NCBI GenBank assembly: GCA_012516075.1
Contig: JAAYXE010000161.1
Span: 1 to 45,343, forward strand
Reading direction: 5' to 3'
From: Chloroflexota bacterium
GTDB taxonomy: Bacteria; Chloroflexota; Anaerolineae; Anaerolineales; UBA4823
DNA length: 45,343 nucleotides
This document shows, one piece after another, positions 7,293 to 15,427 of the stretch. The position numbers and the translations under genes are program-made. The notes below the pieces were generated by a model. The model ran no database searches and had not been told where the DNA came from. It worked only from the letters and a program-made list of their open reading frames with translations. The first letter of the stretch is position 1; the number at the start of each line of letters is the position of its first letter.

Positions 7293-8925
7293 CGATCACA
7301 ATCGTCGTGCGGCCAACAGCGATCCGCTCCAGGGAGCGCTGGATGGCCGCTTCGGTTTCGTTATCCACAGAAGAGGTCGCTTCATCCAGGATCAGCACAG
7401 GTGGGTTTTTCAACACAGCCCGGGCGATCGAGATACGCTGCCGCTGCCCGCCGGACAGCTTCTGTCCACGTTCGCCCACGATCGTATCATAGCCCTGGGG
7501 GAGCGCCATGATGAAATCATGCGCTTCTGCGACGCGTGCCGCCTCCATCACCTCTTCCAGCGTGGCATCGAAGCTGCCGTAGGCAATATTTTCGCGCACG
7601 GTGCCGTGGAAGAGGTATACATCCTGACTGACAAAGCCGATGGCGCGCCGCAGGTCCTCCAGGCGAAGCTGGCGGATATCGTATCCGTCCAGGGTTACCC
7701 GGCCCTGCTGCACATCGTAAAAACGCAGCAGCAGCTTAATCAGGGTGCTCTTGCCGGCGCCCGTCGCGCCAACGATGCCCACTGTCTCGCCCGCATGGAT
7801 GTGCAGCGTCAGGTCGTCGATTACCGTGCGGCCGGCGCTGGAGCTGTACTCAAAACACACATTTTCAAAGCGAATCTCCCCGCGCACCTGATCAACGGGC
7901 AGGTGCAGTGGGCCGCTGGTGATCTGTGGAGCGGTGTCCAGCAGGTCAAGAACTCGCGTCGTAGAAGCCATGGCCCGCTGGTACAGGTCCAGGGTGTTCC
8001 CCAGGTTAGTGAGCGGCCACAGCAGGCGCTGGGTAATAAATACCATCAGGCTGTAGACGCCGACGTTCAGGTTGCCGCTGAGAGCTAACTGGCCGCCAAA
8101 AACCAGAATGGCGATAAAGCCCACGACAATGACCATGCGGATGAGCGGTACGAAAGCCGAGCTGAGCCAGATTGCCTGACGGTTGCTCTCCCGGTAAAGA
8201 TCGCTCTGGTAGGAAATGCGCTCCAGCTCATATTTTTCTGTCGTAAAGCTTTTAATTGTGGCGATACCGCCCAGGTTGTTGGCCAGCTGGCTGCTGAGCA
8301 TACCCACCCGCTCGCGCACCCGCATATAGCGCGGAGCCAGGCGCTGCTGAAACTTAATGGAACCCCACATAATAAACGGCATGGGCAGGGCCGCCATCCA
8401 TGCCACGCTGGGGGCAAAATAGAAAAATATGCCGCCGATGACCAGGATCGTGGTGATCAGCTGCAGAACCTCATTGGCGCCGCCATCCAGAAAGCGTTCA
8501 AGCTGGTTGATATCGTCGTTGAGGATGGCCATCAATCCCCCGCTGCTGCGATCCTCAAAATAGGTCATGTCCAGGTCCTGTACGTGCGCGTACGCGTCGA
8601 TGCGCAGCTCGTGCTCCAGCGACTGGGCCAGATTGCGCCACAACACCGAGTAGCAGTATTGAAAGACGGATTCCAGGGCAAAGATGATCAGCGTCAGTCC
8701 GGCCAGTATCCAGAGCTGGGTTCCAACCTCGGGAAACCCGAAGCTGGCGACGATAGAATCCTCGCGCTGCACCACGACATCGACCGCCGCGCCGATGAGG
8801 GCCGGCGGCGCCAGGTCGAAGATCTTATTTAAAACCGAAAACACGGAGGCGGCAATCATCTGTCTGCGGTAGCCGCGCGCATAGCGCCACAGCCGCAGGA
8901 GCGGGTGAGCTTTTTGAGTATTCAT
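7279..8925 (-). CDS. ABC-type exporter, permease/ATPase half-transporter, truncated by a premature stop
   Basis: The 548-residue product has the type IV (MsbA/Sav1866-like) exporter layout: six membrane helices in about residues 1-320, then an ATPase domain with Walker [11 protein letters not shown]-loop [10 protein letters not shown], signature LSGGQRQR, Walker B VLILDEA, D-loop SSVD and H-loop IAHRL. It stops immediately after the H-loop at a TAA, removing about 47 residues including the last helices; full length would be 596. All catalytic motifs are kept, so partial activity cannot be excluded, though loss of the C-terminal helices normally destabilises the domain. A sequencing or assembly error is an alternative. 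The ATG overlaps the stop of the upstream FAD oxidoreductase. Substrate unknown; lipids or glycolipids are suggested by the neighbours. Confidence 0.9.
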   Translation of the reverse strand: MNTQKAHPLLRLWRYARGYRRQMIAASVFSVLNKIFDLAPPALIGAAVDVVVQREDSIVASFGFPEVGTQLWILAGLTLIIFALESVFQYCYSVLWRNLAQSLEHELRIDAYAHVQDLDMTYFEDRSSGGLMAILNDDINQLERFLDGGANEVLQLITTILVIGGIFFYFAPSVAWMAALPMPFIMWGSIKFQQRLAPRYMRVRERVGMLSSQLANNLGGIATIKSFTTEKYELERISYQSDLYRESNRQAIWLSSAFVPLIRMVIVVGFIAILVFGGQLALSGNLNVGVYSLMVFITQRLLWPLTNLGNTLDLYQRAMASTTRVLDLLDTAPQITSGPLHLPVDQVRGEIRFENVCFEYSSSAGRTVIDDLTLHIHAGETVGIVGATGAGKSTLIKLLLRFYDVQQGRVTLDGYDIRQLRLEDLRRAIGFVSQDVYLFHGTVRENIAYGSFDATLEEVMEAARVAEAHDFIMALPQGYDTIVGERGQKLSGGQRQRISIARAVLKNPPVLILDEATSSVDNETEAAIQRSLERIAVGRTTIVIAHRL

Positions 8926-10214
8926 TCTGCCATTAATCGTGCTGCCCGGCGTCCGATTTCAACAGCGAAATTTGTCCCCCGGTCCCAGGGGTAAACCTGG
9001 CTCATGCTGGCCAGATACAACCCCGGAACTGGCGTGCGGATATCAGGGATATTCTTTGAATGGTTAATCAGAGGGACCGGCTGAGCATATGCTGTACGGA
9101 AAAGCCAGGATTTCCTCACCCAGTCCGGGCTGAACGCCGGGTTGAGGTGCTGCAGCGCCGGTAAAAAGCGCTCCAGAAGCTGCTCCTGGCTCAGGCGAAA
9201 ATGCTCGTGATCGGTCTCCAGATAATCGCCCACGTACAGGATATGGTCACCGCCAAAATGCTCCGCGGGCACAAAGTTGGTGTGTTCTACCACGGCCAGG
9301 AACGGATATCCGGCCGATTTCGGGATGTTATACCAGTAATACCCTTCTTTCGAAAACTGGTGTTTCAAAGCCAGGACCATGACCACGGCCCCCAGGCTCT
9401 GCAGCGAGCGCAGCCCCTGGAGATATTCCTCAGGCAGCGAGGGCGTCAACTGCGCCAGCAGACCTGGTGAGGTAGTCACCAGGCACTGGTCAAAACAGCG
9501 TTTTCCCTGAGGCAGTTCCAGCGTCAGCCCACCGTCTTTTGCCGGCACGATCTCCCTGACCGGAGTAGAAAAATTAATCTCAACCCCCATTTCCTGCAGC
9601 CTTTGCGCGAAAAGATCTGCAAAGCGCTGGAAGCCCCCCACAAAGGTGCCCAGACGAGGAGTGCGCGCTTTAATGCGCGCCCACAACCAGGCCATATTCA
9701 CCTGCCTGGCGTAGCGCTCGCCAAACTTGCCGATCATCAGCGGCTCCCAGGTCAGCTCGTAAACCCGGTCTCCGGCCCAGCGGCGCATCCACTCGTCTAC
9801 GGTGACTTTTTCGAGGTCGCGCCAGTTGTTGGTTAATTTCAGGTACAGGCCTGTCAGGCCGAAGCGAACTTTATTCACCCCCCACCCCAGGCCGGGGAAC
9901 AGCGCCATGCTGACGGGGGTGTCGAAGGGATAGAACTTCCCGTTATGGTACATCACCGTCAGCGGCTTTTTAAAGATCACCTGATCACTCCATCCCAGCT
10001 CAGCGATCAACTTCATCATCTCATGGTCGCTCTGGAACCAGTGATGATAAAACTTCTCTACGCTCCAGTCCCAGTGAGGCTCTTTAAAACCGGACGCCAG
10101 CCCACCTGCCTGGTCGCTGGCTTCATAAATGGTTACCTTACTGCCGGCGCGCACCAGATCATAGGCGGCAGCCATACCGCCGATCCCCGCGCCAATGACT
10201 GCAATTTCTTTCAT
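8922..10214 (-). CDS. NAD(P)/FAD-dependent oxidoreductase (amine oxidase/protoporphyrinogen-oxidase-like)
   Basis: The 430-residue protein begins with the dinucleotide-binding motif [20 protein letters not shown] and [13 protein letters not shown], and ends with [28 protein letters not shown] (split: the last strand and helix hold the flavin-binding end). This fits the NAD(P)-binding_8/amino-oxidase superfamily that includes HemY-like, phytoene desaturase-like and UDP-galactopyranose mutase-like enzymes. The exact substrate cannot be read from sequence. CTGGAG lies 5 bases upstream of the ATG at 10214. It is the middle gene of a minus-strand set with a flippase-like protein and an ABC exporter, so I infer work on a lipid-linked or glycan intermediate rather than haem synthesis. 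Confidence 0.85.
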   Translation of the reverse strand: MKEIAVIGAGIGGMAAAYDLVRAGSKVTIYEASDQAGGLASGFKEPHWDWSVEKFYHHWFQSDHEMMKLIAELGWSDQVIFKKPLTVMYHNGKFYPFDTPVSMALFPGLGWGVNKVRFGLTGLYLKLTNNWRDLEKVTVDEWMRRWAGDRVYELTWEPLMIGKFGERYARQVNMAWLWARIKARTPRLGTFVGGFQRFADLFAQRLQEMGVEINFSTPVREIVPAKDGGLTLELPQGKRCFDQCLVTTSPGLLAQLTPSLPEEYLQGLRSLQSLGAVVMVLALKHQFSKEGYYWYNIPKSAGYPFLAVVEHTNFVPAEHFGGDHILYVGDYLETDHEHFRLSQEQLLERFLPALQHLNPAFSPDWVRKSWLFRTAYAQPVPLINHSKNIPDIRTPVPGLYLASMSQVYPWDRGTNFAVEIGRRAARLMAE

Positions 10215-10236
10215 TCCATCTCCAGGAAGCGAGGTG

Positions 10237-11283
10237 TTACGGTTTGATGGTGGTTTGCTCGACGGATCTTCCCTCGGCTTTTACATCGGCCACTGCATCA
10301 CCCCAGCGGATGCCCTCACGGGCCAGGTAGTAAGCGCCCAGCAGGGTGATTGGCACCCACAGGGCGACATGCAGGACCAGTGTGTAACCGGCCGCAACCG
10401 CCTTCTGTACCCCGTAAGCGGTCAGCACGGCAATACCTGGAGCATCAAATGTCCCCACATAACCAGGAGCAGAGGGGATTGTTGTGGCCAGGTTGACAAT
10501 CCCGTTCATCAACATCAGGGCAAAAAAGCTGACTTCGAAAGGGAAGGCATGCATGACGAACCAGTACTTACCGGTTTCGAGCAGCCAGATTACGATGGAG
10601 GTCAGGAAAACCATCAAAGCTTCGCGGGGTGAGCGCAGCGATTCGAGTCCACCTAAAAACCGCTGGACAAGCCCCAGGGTCTTATCATGAAATCGAGACG
10701 GCAGCAGGGGGAGGATAAAGCGGGTAAACAGGGTTTCTGCTTTCTCGGGGAACATGGCCGCCACCAGAAAGACGAGCAGGGCACCCATAAAAGCCCCTGT
10801 CCCAACCAGCGCTACCGACTGGATATCGCCGACAAAACCCGAGTCGGCCGTCAGCCGTGCCAGTTCCGGCAGGTTTACAAACACGAACGCCAGCATGACG
10901 ACGCCATCGAAAACGCGTTCCACGATGATCGTCGCCAGAGAGGCCGAAACCGGGATCCCTTCGCGCCGGCGCAGGATCACAGCCCTGAGCACCTCACCTG
11001 CACGCGCCGGGTAGATATTGTTCCCCATATAACCAATGGCGACAATGGGGAACATGCTGCGGGTGGATATCGACTTCAAAGGGCGCAGCAGATAATGCCA
11101 GCGCCATGCGCGTACCCAGACCCCAAGGAAATAGACGGCGACACCAGGGATCAGCCACCAGTAATTAGCCTCGGCCAGCGCGCTGCCCAGGTCTTCCAGG
11201 CCCAGGCCGCGCAGTGCAAAATACAAAAAAATCAGGCTGATGACGACCCCAGCCCAGAACTGCCAGCGTTTCATGGCGATCAT
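10237..11283 (-). CDS. Flippase-like membrane protein (LPG synthase TM region, UPF0104)
   Basis: A 348-residue polytopic protein of the lysylphosphatidylglycerol synthase TM-region family (PF03706). The family-typical signatures are LRGLGLEDLGSALAEANYWW near the N-terminus, GYMGNNIYPARAGEVLRAVI with RREGIPVSASLATIIVERVFD, and the late segment ATTIPSAPGYVGTFDAPGI. Stand-alone members are commonly placed next to glycosyltransferases and are thought to move lipid-linked substrates; the aminoacyl-transferase domain of MprF is absent here. The first ATG (11283) lies in a small inverted repeat; a second ATG at 11274 is equally acceptable. First gene of the operon that continues with the oxidoreductase and ABC exporter. 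Confidence 0.88.
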   Translation of the reverse strand: MIAMKRWQFWAGVVISLIFLYFALRGLGLEDLGSALAEANYWWLIPGVAVYFLGVWVRAWRWHYLLRPLKSISTRSMFPIVAIGYMGNNIYPARAGEVLRAVILRRREGIPVSASLATIIVERVFDGVVMLAFVFVNLPELARLTADSGFVGDIQSVALVGTGAFMGALLVFLVAAMFPEKAETLFTRFILPLLPSRFHDKTLGLVQRFLGGLESLRSPREALMVFLTSIVIWLLETGKYWFVMHAFPFEVSFFALMLMNGIVNLATTIPSAPGYVGTFDAPGIAVLTAYGVQKAVAAGYTLVLHVALWVPITLLGAYYLAREGIRWGDAVADVKAEGRSVEQTTIKP

Positions 11284-11296
11284 TCTACCATGATCG
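11277..11296. promoter_or_regulatory. Small inverted repeat over the flippase start codon
   Basis: CGATCAT (11277-11283) and ATGATCG (11290-11296) are exact reverse complements with a 6-bp spacer. The start codon of the minus-strand flippase gene is inside the left arm, so a hairpin in the mRNA would hide it. Function unproven. Confidence 0.4.
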
Positions 11297-11432
11297 TTTA
11301 ACGGAGGTATTTACGAATCCTTTTCAACTCGCCGATTGCGAAAATTACCCCTTTCCAGCGGATCGCCTCACATGATTATGGCAAACGATGGGAGAGACAA
11401 ACGAGGAGTCAGATGCAGTTATAATCTGCTGC

Positions 11433-12872
11433 ATGAATCGCCGTTTAGCCGGTTTGATGATCATTCTTGTCCTGATCCCTGTTTTTGGGATCGCATATCT
11501 CCTCACCACCCCACGCGTAGAACAGATCTCTCCCCTGCCGGATGCCGCAGATGTTAACGCCGGCGAAACCCTGCGCATGACCTTCTCCCGACAGATGGAT
11601 CCCGAGACCGTCATTGATCGCCTGACGATCTCTCCGGCAGTCAGCGGGTCATATACCTGGGATGGAAACACGCTGATATTCGAACCTGATGAGCCCTGGC
11701 CCAATGGAGAAACGGTGCGTGTTCAACTGCGGGCAGGGGCGCGCACACAGTCGTGGCCGCGTTTGACCATCCAGGAAGACGCATCCTGGTCCTTCCAGAT
11801 TGGCTATCCCCGCCTGGCGTTTCTGTACCCATCCAATGCAGCCGCGCAGATCTACATCCTGGATCCGCAGACCGGAGAGAGCGTGGCCGTAACCGGCACC
11901 GCTGCGGGGGTGCTTGAGTATCAGGTTGACCCGTCTGGCCAACGGATTTACTTCAGCGCCAATAACGGCATGGGCGGCAGCGACCTGTTCCGCCTGGATG
12001 GGATCCGCAGCGTGTTTGAGGACACAGACGCGGCGGAGGGTGAAGCGGCCAGCTTGCCGGAGCCCGTCCGGCTGCTGTCCTGTCAGCAGGACGAATGCCG
12101 CTTTCCGGCCGTATCGCCCACGGGTAAATACCTGGCTTTTGAACGCACCGGATTCACAGCCAGCGAACATCCTGCTTTTCCCCGGGTGTGGCTGCTGCCG
12201 CTGCAGGAGGATGGAACCGCCGGTGAGCCGGAACTGGCCGGTGAGGAGAATCACCAGACCCTGGCGCCGTCCTGGTCACCGGCGGGTATGCTGGTCTATT
12301 ACGACTCCCATGAAACGGCATTTGTCATACAGGACCCGCAGAGTGGTGAACAGTTCGTGTTTCCCAACCAGACCGGACAGCCGGGCGATTGGACTGCTTC
12401 CGGCGACGCCTACCTGGCCCCTGATGTGACGATGGTAATACCCAAAGATCTGCAGCCCGGCCAGAGTGGACAGGAAACACTGGCAAACAGCCGCCTGATC
12501 CGCTTCACCTGGGCGGATGAGCAAATGGACGATCTGTCGCAGAGCGAAGAGGTTGAAGATTCTTTCCCTGCGTATTCTCCGGATGGGTCACGCATCGCAT
12601 TCTCCCGCCGCTACCTGGACCCTACCCGCTGGGCTCCCGGACGGCAGCTCTGGATTATGGACGCCGGTGGCGGCGCAGCCCAGCCGCTGACCAACGACCC
12701 CAATTACACGCACTACGACTTCGAATGGTCTCCTCAGGGTGACCAGATCGCCTTCGTGCGCTTCGACCAGACGATCCTGTCCGATCCACCCGAGGTGTGG
12801 GTGATCAACACACAGACCACACAGGCAGAACGCCTTGTCCCCGGAGGCTACTCCCCCCAATGGATACCGTAG
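11433..12872 (+). CDS. Membrane-anchored SbsA-type Ig + TolB-like beta-propeller protein
   Basis: The 479-residue form starts with MNRRLAGLMIILVL, a signal anchor or signal peptide without a lipobox Cys. Residues about 30-125 match an SbsA-type Ig-like domain (Big_5: ISPLPDAADVNAGETLRMTF). The rest is a WD40-like/TolB-type propeller with repeated blades such as CRFPAVSPTGKYLAFERTG, SFPAYSPDGSRIAFSRR and FEWSPQGDQIAFVRF. It is probably an outside-facing protein that binds or scaffolds other proteins; no catalytic motif is visible. I chose the ATG at 11433 because it puts the hydrophobic segment at the N-terminus; an in-frame ATG at 11388 would add 15 polar residues. The next gene starts inside its last codons. 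Confidence 0.8.
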   Translation: MNRRLAGLMIILVLIPVFGIAYLLTTPRVEQISPLPDAADVNAGETLRMTFSRQMDPETVIDRLTISPAVSGSYTWDGNTLIFEPDEPWPNGETVRVQLRAGARTQSWPRLTIQEDASWSFQIGYPRLAFLYPSNAAAQIYILDPQTGESVAVTGTAAGVLEYQVDPSGQRIYFSANNGMGGSDLFRLDGIRSVFEDTDAAEGEAASLPEPVRLLSCQQDECRFPAVSPTGKYLAFERTGFTASEHPAFPRVWLLPLQEDGTAGEPELAGEENHQTLAPSWSPAGMLVYYDSHETAFVIQDPQSGEQFVFPNQTGQPGDWTASGDAYLAPDVTMVIPKDLQPGQSGQETLANSRLIRFTWADEQMDDLSQSEEVEDSFPAYSPDGSRIAFSRRYLDPTRWAPGRQLWIMDAGGGAAQPLTNDPNYTHYDFEWSPQGDQIAFVRFDQTILSDPPEVWVINTQTTQAERLVPGGYSPQWIP

Positions 12873-13381
12873 CAGCTGTCGACAAACCCGCCCCCCTTTT
12901 TACACTTCCCGATCTTTCTGGGACCGAGCGGAGTCTGCAGGATTGGCTCGGGCGGGTGGTGATCATTAATTTCTGGTCGGCTGAATGCCCCTGGTCGGAA
13001 AGGACCGATCTGCACCTGCTGGCCCAAATGCCGGCCTGGGGCGACCGGGTGGTGCTGTGTACCATTGCAGCCAATGCACATGAAACACCTGAACTCGTGG
13101 CCCACACTGCCCGGGAGCGCGGGCTGCCCCTGGTGCTGCTCGACCCCGAGCAGAAGGTCGTAAACCTTTACGGCGCCCAGACCACACCGCATGCCTTTGT
13201 CATCGATCAGGAGGGCGTGCTGCGCTATCAGGGCGCTGTGGACGACGTTACCTTCCGCCGCCGGGAGCCGACTCGATTCTATCTACGGGATGCGGTTGAA
13301 GCTGTACTGGCGGGGAAAAAACCATCCCCTGCCGCCACTGCACCTTACGGCTGTACAATCGTACACGCAGGCGACCTGTGA
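12860..13381 (+). CDS. Redoxin-domain protein (AhpC/TSA-thioredoxin-like) with separated cysteines
   Basis: The 173-residue protein has a thioredoxin fold: KPAPLFTLPDLSG, VVIINFWSAECPWSERTD at the active site, LVLLDPEQKVVNLYGAQTTP (with the cis-Pro), then HAFVIDQEGVLRYQGAVDD. The active-site motif is C43-P-W-S, so the usual second Cys of CxxC is Ser. A second Cys lies near the very end (C165, in YGCTI), as in a group of redoxins where a C-terminal Cys may act as the resolving partner. No signal peptide is seen, so it is likely cytosolic. The ATG at 12860 overlaps the preceding gene and has CGGAGG 12 bases upstream. Likely role: peroxide or thiol-disulfide chemistry. Confidence 0.82.
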   Translation: MDTVAAVDKPAPLFTLPDLSGTERSLQDWLGRVVIINFWSAECPWSERTDLHLLAQMPAWGDRVVLCTIAANAHETPELVAHTARERGLPLVLLDPEQKVVNLYGAQTTPHAFVIDQEGVLRYQGAVDDVTFRRREPTRFYLRDAVEAVLAGKKPSPAATAPYGCTIVHAGDL

Positions 13382-13441
13382 ACTGCATGCACCGGTCGGA
13401 GTACCTCTTTTTTCGCATTCCCAAACTCTTGAAAAATAGTG

Positions 13442-13460
13442 TAGAATCACACATATTCTA
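13442..13460. promoter_or_regulatory. Inverted repeat upstream of the LysM gene
   Basis: TAGAAT (13442-13447) and ATTCTA (13455-13460) are exact reverse complements spaced by 7 bp, 33 bp ahead of the start codon. TTGAAA (13429-13434) precedes it. The site may be a promoter/operator; no -10 has clean spacing. Confidence 0.35.
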
Positions 13461-13492
13461 TTCTGCCAGTACTGGCTTGAAATGGAAACCCT

Positions 13493-14278
13493 ATGACAGA
13501 TAAAGATACTGCCCAAAGCGTGATTGAAGCTTACAGGAAGCGGCAGCAGCAAGCCCAGAAAGCGCCTATTATCCTGGGTGTCGCTGCCCTTCTCCTGGTC
13601 ATCGGGGCGGGTGCGCTTATTTTCTGGCTTATCGGCTCTGATGGACAACCGCTGGCACTGTTTGCGACCGCCACCAATACGCCAACCGCTACCGGTACTG
13701 CGACCGCAACGGCCACGAACACGGCAACGGCAACGATCACTCCCACGGAAACCCTGACCCCGACCATTACGCTCACTCCCACGATATCGGGTCCGTTCGA
13801 ATATATCGTTCAGGAGAACGATACGCTCTTCGGAATTGCCAACCAGTTCGGGGTAGATCTCTACCTCATCATTGCCCTTAACAACATGGATCCGGCAAAT
13901 CCGATTATCCACCCCGGAGACACGATTATTATCCCCGGCCCGGATACGCAGCTTCCCTCACCGACGCCGCTGCCGTCCAATATTCCGCGGGGCACGCGCA
14001 TCGAATACCGGGTGCAGAGCGGTGATTCACTGCTCGCCATTGCACTCAAGTTTGACAGCACTGTGGAAGCGATCAAACAGGCCAACAACATTGAGAACGA
14101 GAACGAACTCTTTGTCGGCGCTTTGATCATCGTCCCGGTGAACATCGTCACACCCATCCCGACCCAGACGCCTCCGCCGCCGACGAACACATTCGGTCCA
14201 GGTACGGTTACGCCCATCCCGGCGAGCACATTTACCCCCACCACACCGCCGACCGCAGCGAACACACCGGCTCCCTGA
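13493..14278 (+). CDS. Membrane-anchored protein with two LysM domains
   Basis: The 261-residue protein has a short cytosolic N-terminus, one membrane helix (about 25-47), a low-complexity Thr-rich linker (about 59-97), LysM 1 (about 103-148, YIVQENDTLFGIANQFGVD) and LysM 2 (about 171-216, YRVQSGDSLLAIALKFDST), and a Pro/Thr-rich tail. LysM domains bind N-acetylglucosamine-containing glycans such as peptidoglycan. With no catalytic domain, a role as a cell-wall tether or adaptor is likely. The Thr-rich stretch is encoded by imperfect ACN repeats (about 13669-13790), which may be length-variable. A strong terminator follows, so it is probably the last gene of its unit. Confidence 0.88.
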   Translation: MTDKDTAQSVIEAYRKRQQQAQKAPIILGVAALLLVIGAGALIFWLIGSDGQPLALFATATNTPTATGTATATATNTATATITPTETLTPTITLTPTISGPFEYIVQENDTLFGIANQFGVDLYLIIALNNMDPANPIIHPGDTIIIPGPDTQLPSPTPLPSNIPRGTRIEYRVQSGDSLLAIALKFDSTVEAIKQANNIENENELFVGALIIVPVNIVTPIPTQTPPPPTNTFGPGTVTPIPASTFTPTTPPTAANTPAP

Positions 14279-14306
14279 GCCTGGGGATGGAGTTATTGAA
14301 TTAATG

Positions 14307-14338
14307 AAGGGCGGGCCCGGATTGAGCCCGCCCTTTTT
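14307..14338 (+). terminator. Intrinsic terminator after the LysM gene
   Basis: AAGGGCGGGC (14307-14316) pairs with GCCCGCCCTT (14326-14335), with a 9-nt loop and a T-run (14334-14338). It insulates the LysM gene from the zinc operon. Confidence 0.9.
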
Positions 14339-14385
14339 GATTTAATCGGGAGGAGTGGACTGGTAGTAGGCGATATTTTTTAGTC

Positions 14386-14414
14386 TTGACAGGATGAACA
14401 CCGGTGATGATAAT
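14386..14414 (+). promoter_or_regulatory. Sigma70-type promoter of the znu-zur operon
   Basis: TTGACA (14386-14391, 6/6) and GATAAT (14409-14414, 5/6) are separated by exactly 17 bp. The predicted start of transcription, about 7 bp after the -10, falls at the centre of the 41-bp palindrome (near 14421), leaving a leader of about 30 nt to the znuA start. Confidence 0.85.
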
Positions 14415-14441
14415 GAAAATGATTTTCATTATCATCACCGG
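14401..14441. promoter_or_regulatory. 41-bp perfect palindrome, probable Zur operator
   Basis: Two 20-bp arms (14401-14420 and 14422-14441) are exact reverse complements around a single G at 14421. The core TGAAAATGATTTTCA matches the form of Zur boxes known from actinobacteria, and the flanking GATAAT/ATTATC units resemble Fur-family half-sites, so the length could hold two overlapping dimers. It covers the -10 element and the transcription start and ends 10 bp before znuA, ideal for zinc-dependent repression by the Zur encoded in the same operon. Confidence 0.88.
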
Positions 14442-14451
14442 GGCGAATTAA

Positions 14452-15414
14452 ATGAATTATCGACTGCATATTCAACTGCTCGTTTCACTCTGCCTGGTGC
14501 TGGTGCTGACTCTGACCGGATGCGCCCAATCCAGCTCTTCATTGGCGCGCGAGAGTACGGGCTCAGACAAACTTCAGGTGGTCGCCACAACCACGATTGT
14601 CGCCGACATCGTTCAACAGGTTGGCGGTCAGGCAGTAGAGGTATCTTCCCTGATTCCGGCCGGCGCCGACCCGCATGCATTCGAGCCGTCCCCGCGCGAT
14701 ATTGCGATCGTCGCCGATGCGCAGGCTGTGTTTATGAGCGGCGGCGGGCTGGAAGCCTTTATGGAGTCAACGCTGCGCAGCGCCGGCGGAAGCGCCCGGG
14801 TGATCGTTCTGAGTGAGGATTTGATCGCAGCAGAAAATCAGACCAGCGAGGACCACGATCTCGAGGGAGAAGCTGATCATCTCCATGCCGGCGATCCTCA
14901 CGTCTGGATGGATCCCAACAACGTCATGGATTGGGTCGCCGCGATTGAAACATCCTTACAAGAGCTGGATCCGGCGAATGCTGAGTTGTACGAAGCCAAC
15001 GCTGCCGCTTATTCTCAGAAACTGCAGGAACTCGATGCCTGGATTCGACAGCAGGTAGAGCAGATCCCTGCAGAAAACCGCAAACTGGTCACTGACCACC
15101 AGATATTCGGCGCCTTCGCCAGCCGCTACGGGTTTGAACAGGTCGGTGCGGTGATCCCCAGTATCAGCAGTTCAGCCGAGCCTACCGCTCAGGAACTCGC
15201 TGCTCTGGAAGACGCAATTCGCGCTCAGGGTGTGCACGCCATCTTCATCAGCAGCACCGTAAATCAAAATCTGGCGCAGCAGGTCGCTCATGATACCGGC
15301 ATCCAGCTCGTTACCCTGTACACCGACTCACTCACTGGGCCCGAAGGCCCTGCGAGTAGTTATCTGGAGTTCATTCGCTATAATGTCTCTGAGATTGTGA
15401 ACGCCTTAAAATGA
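14452..15414 (+). CDS. znuA: Zinc ABC transporter substrate-binding lipoprotein
   Basis: The 320-residue protein has a lipoprotein signal peptide with lipobox LTGC (Cys about residue 24). It matches cluster A-I metal-binding proteins (ZnuA/TroA/PsaA, PF01297): VVATTTIVADIVQQVGG, IPAGADPHAFEPSPRD (first ligand His), a His/Asp/Glu-rich loop (EDHDLEGEADHLHAGDPHVW) typical of zinc-specific members, VTDHQIFGAFASRYGF and the final LVTLYTDSLTGPEG. It captures Zn2+ outside the membrane and delivers it to the permease. A GGGGCG stretch lies about 7 bases ahead of the ATG. First gene of the operon, directly behind the 41-bp palindrome. Confidence 0.95.
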   Translation: MNYRLHIQLLVSLCLVLVLTLTGCAQSSSSLARESTGSDKLQVVATTTIVADIVQQVGGQAVEVSSLIPAGADPHAFEPSPRDIAIVADAQAVFMSGGGLEAFMESTLRSAGGSARVIVLSEDLIAAENQTSEDHDLEGEADHLHAGDPHVWMDPNNVMDWVAAIETSLQELDPANAELYEANAAAYSQKLQELDAWIRQQVEQIPAENRKLVTDHQIFGAFASRYGFEQVGAVIPSISSSAEPTAQELAALEDAIRAQGVHAIFISSTVNQNLAQQVAHDTGIQLVTLYTDSLTGPEGPASSYLEFIRYNVSEIVNALK

Positions 15415-15427
15415 AAGGCAGCCGCAA

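Noticed and set aside
7288..8088. 266-residue plus-strand frame opposite the ABC exporter
   Set aside because: Lies antisense to conserved ATPase motifs; composition is that of a complement of GC-rich coding sequence.
13669..13790. Possible CRISPR-like or tandem DNA repeat
   Set aside because: The repeats are imperfect 6-bp units in frame with a Thr-rich linker; no spacers and no fixed repeat length.
13283..13912. 209-residue minus-strand frame opposite the redoxin/LysM region
   Set aside because: Translation is Arg/Gly-rich noise from the complement of Thr-rich coding repeats.
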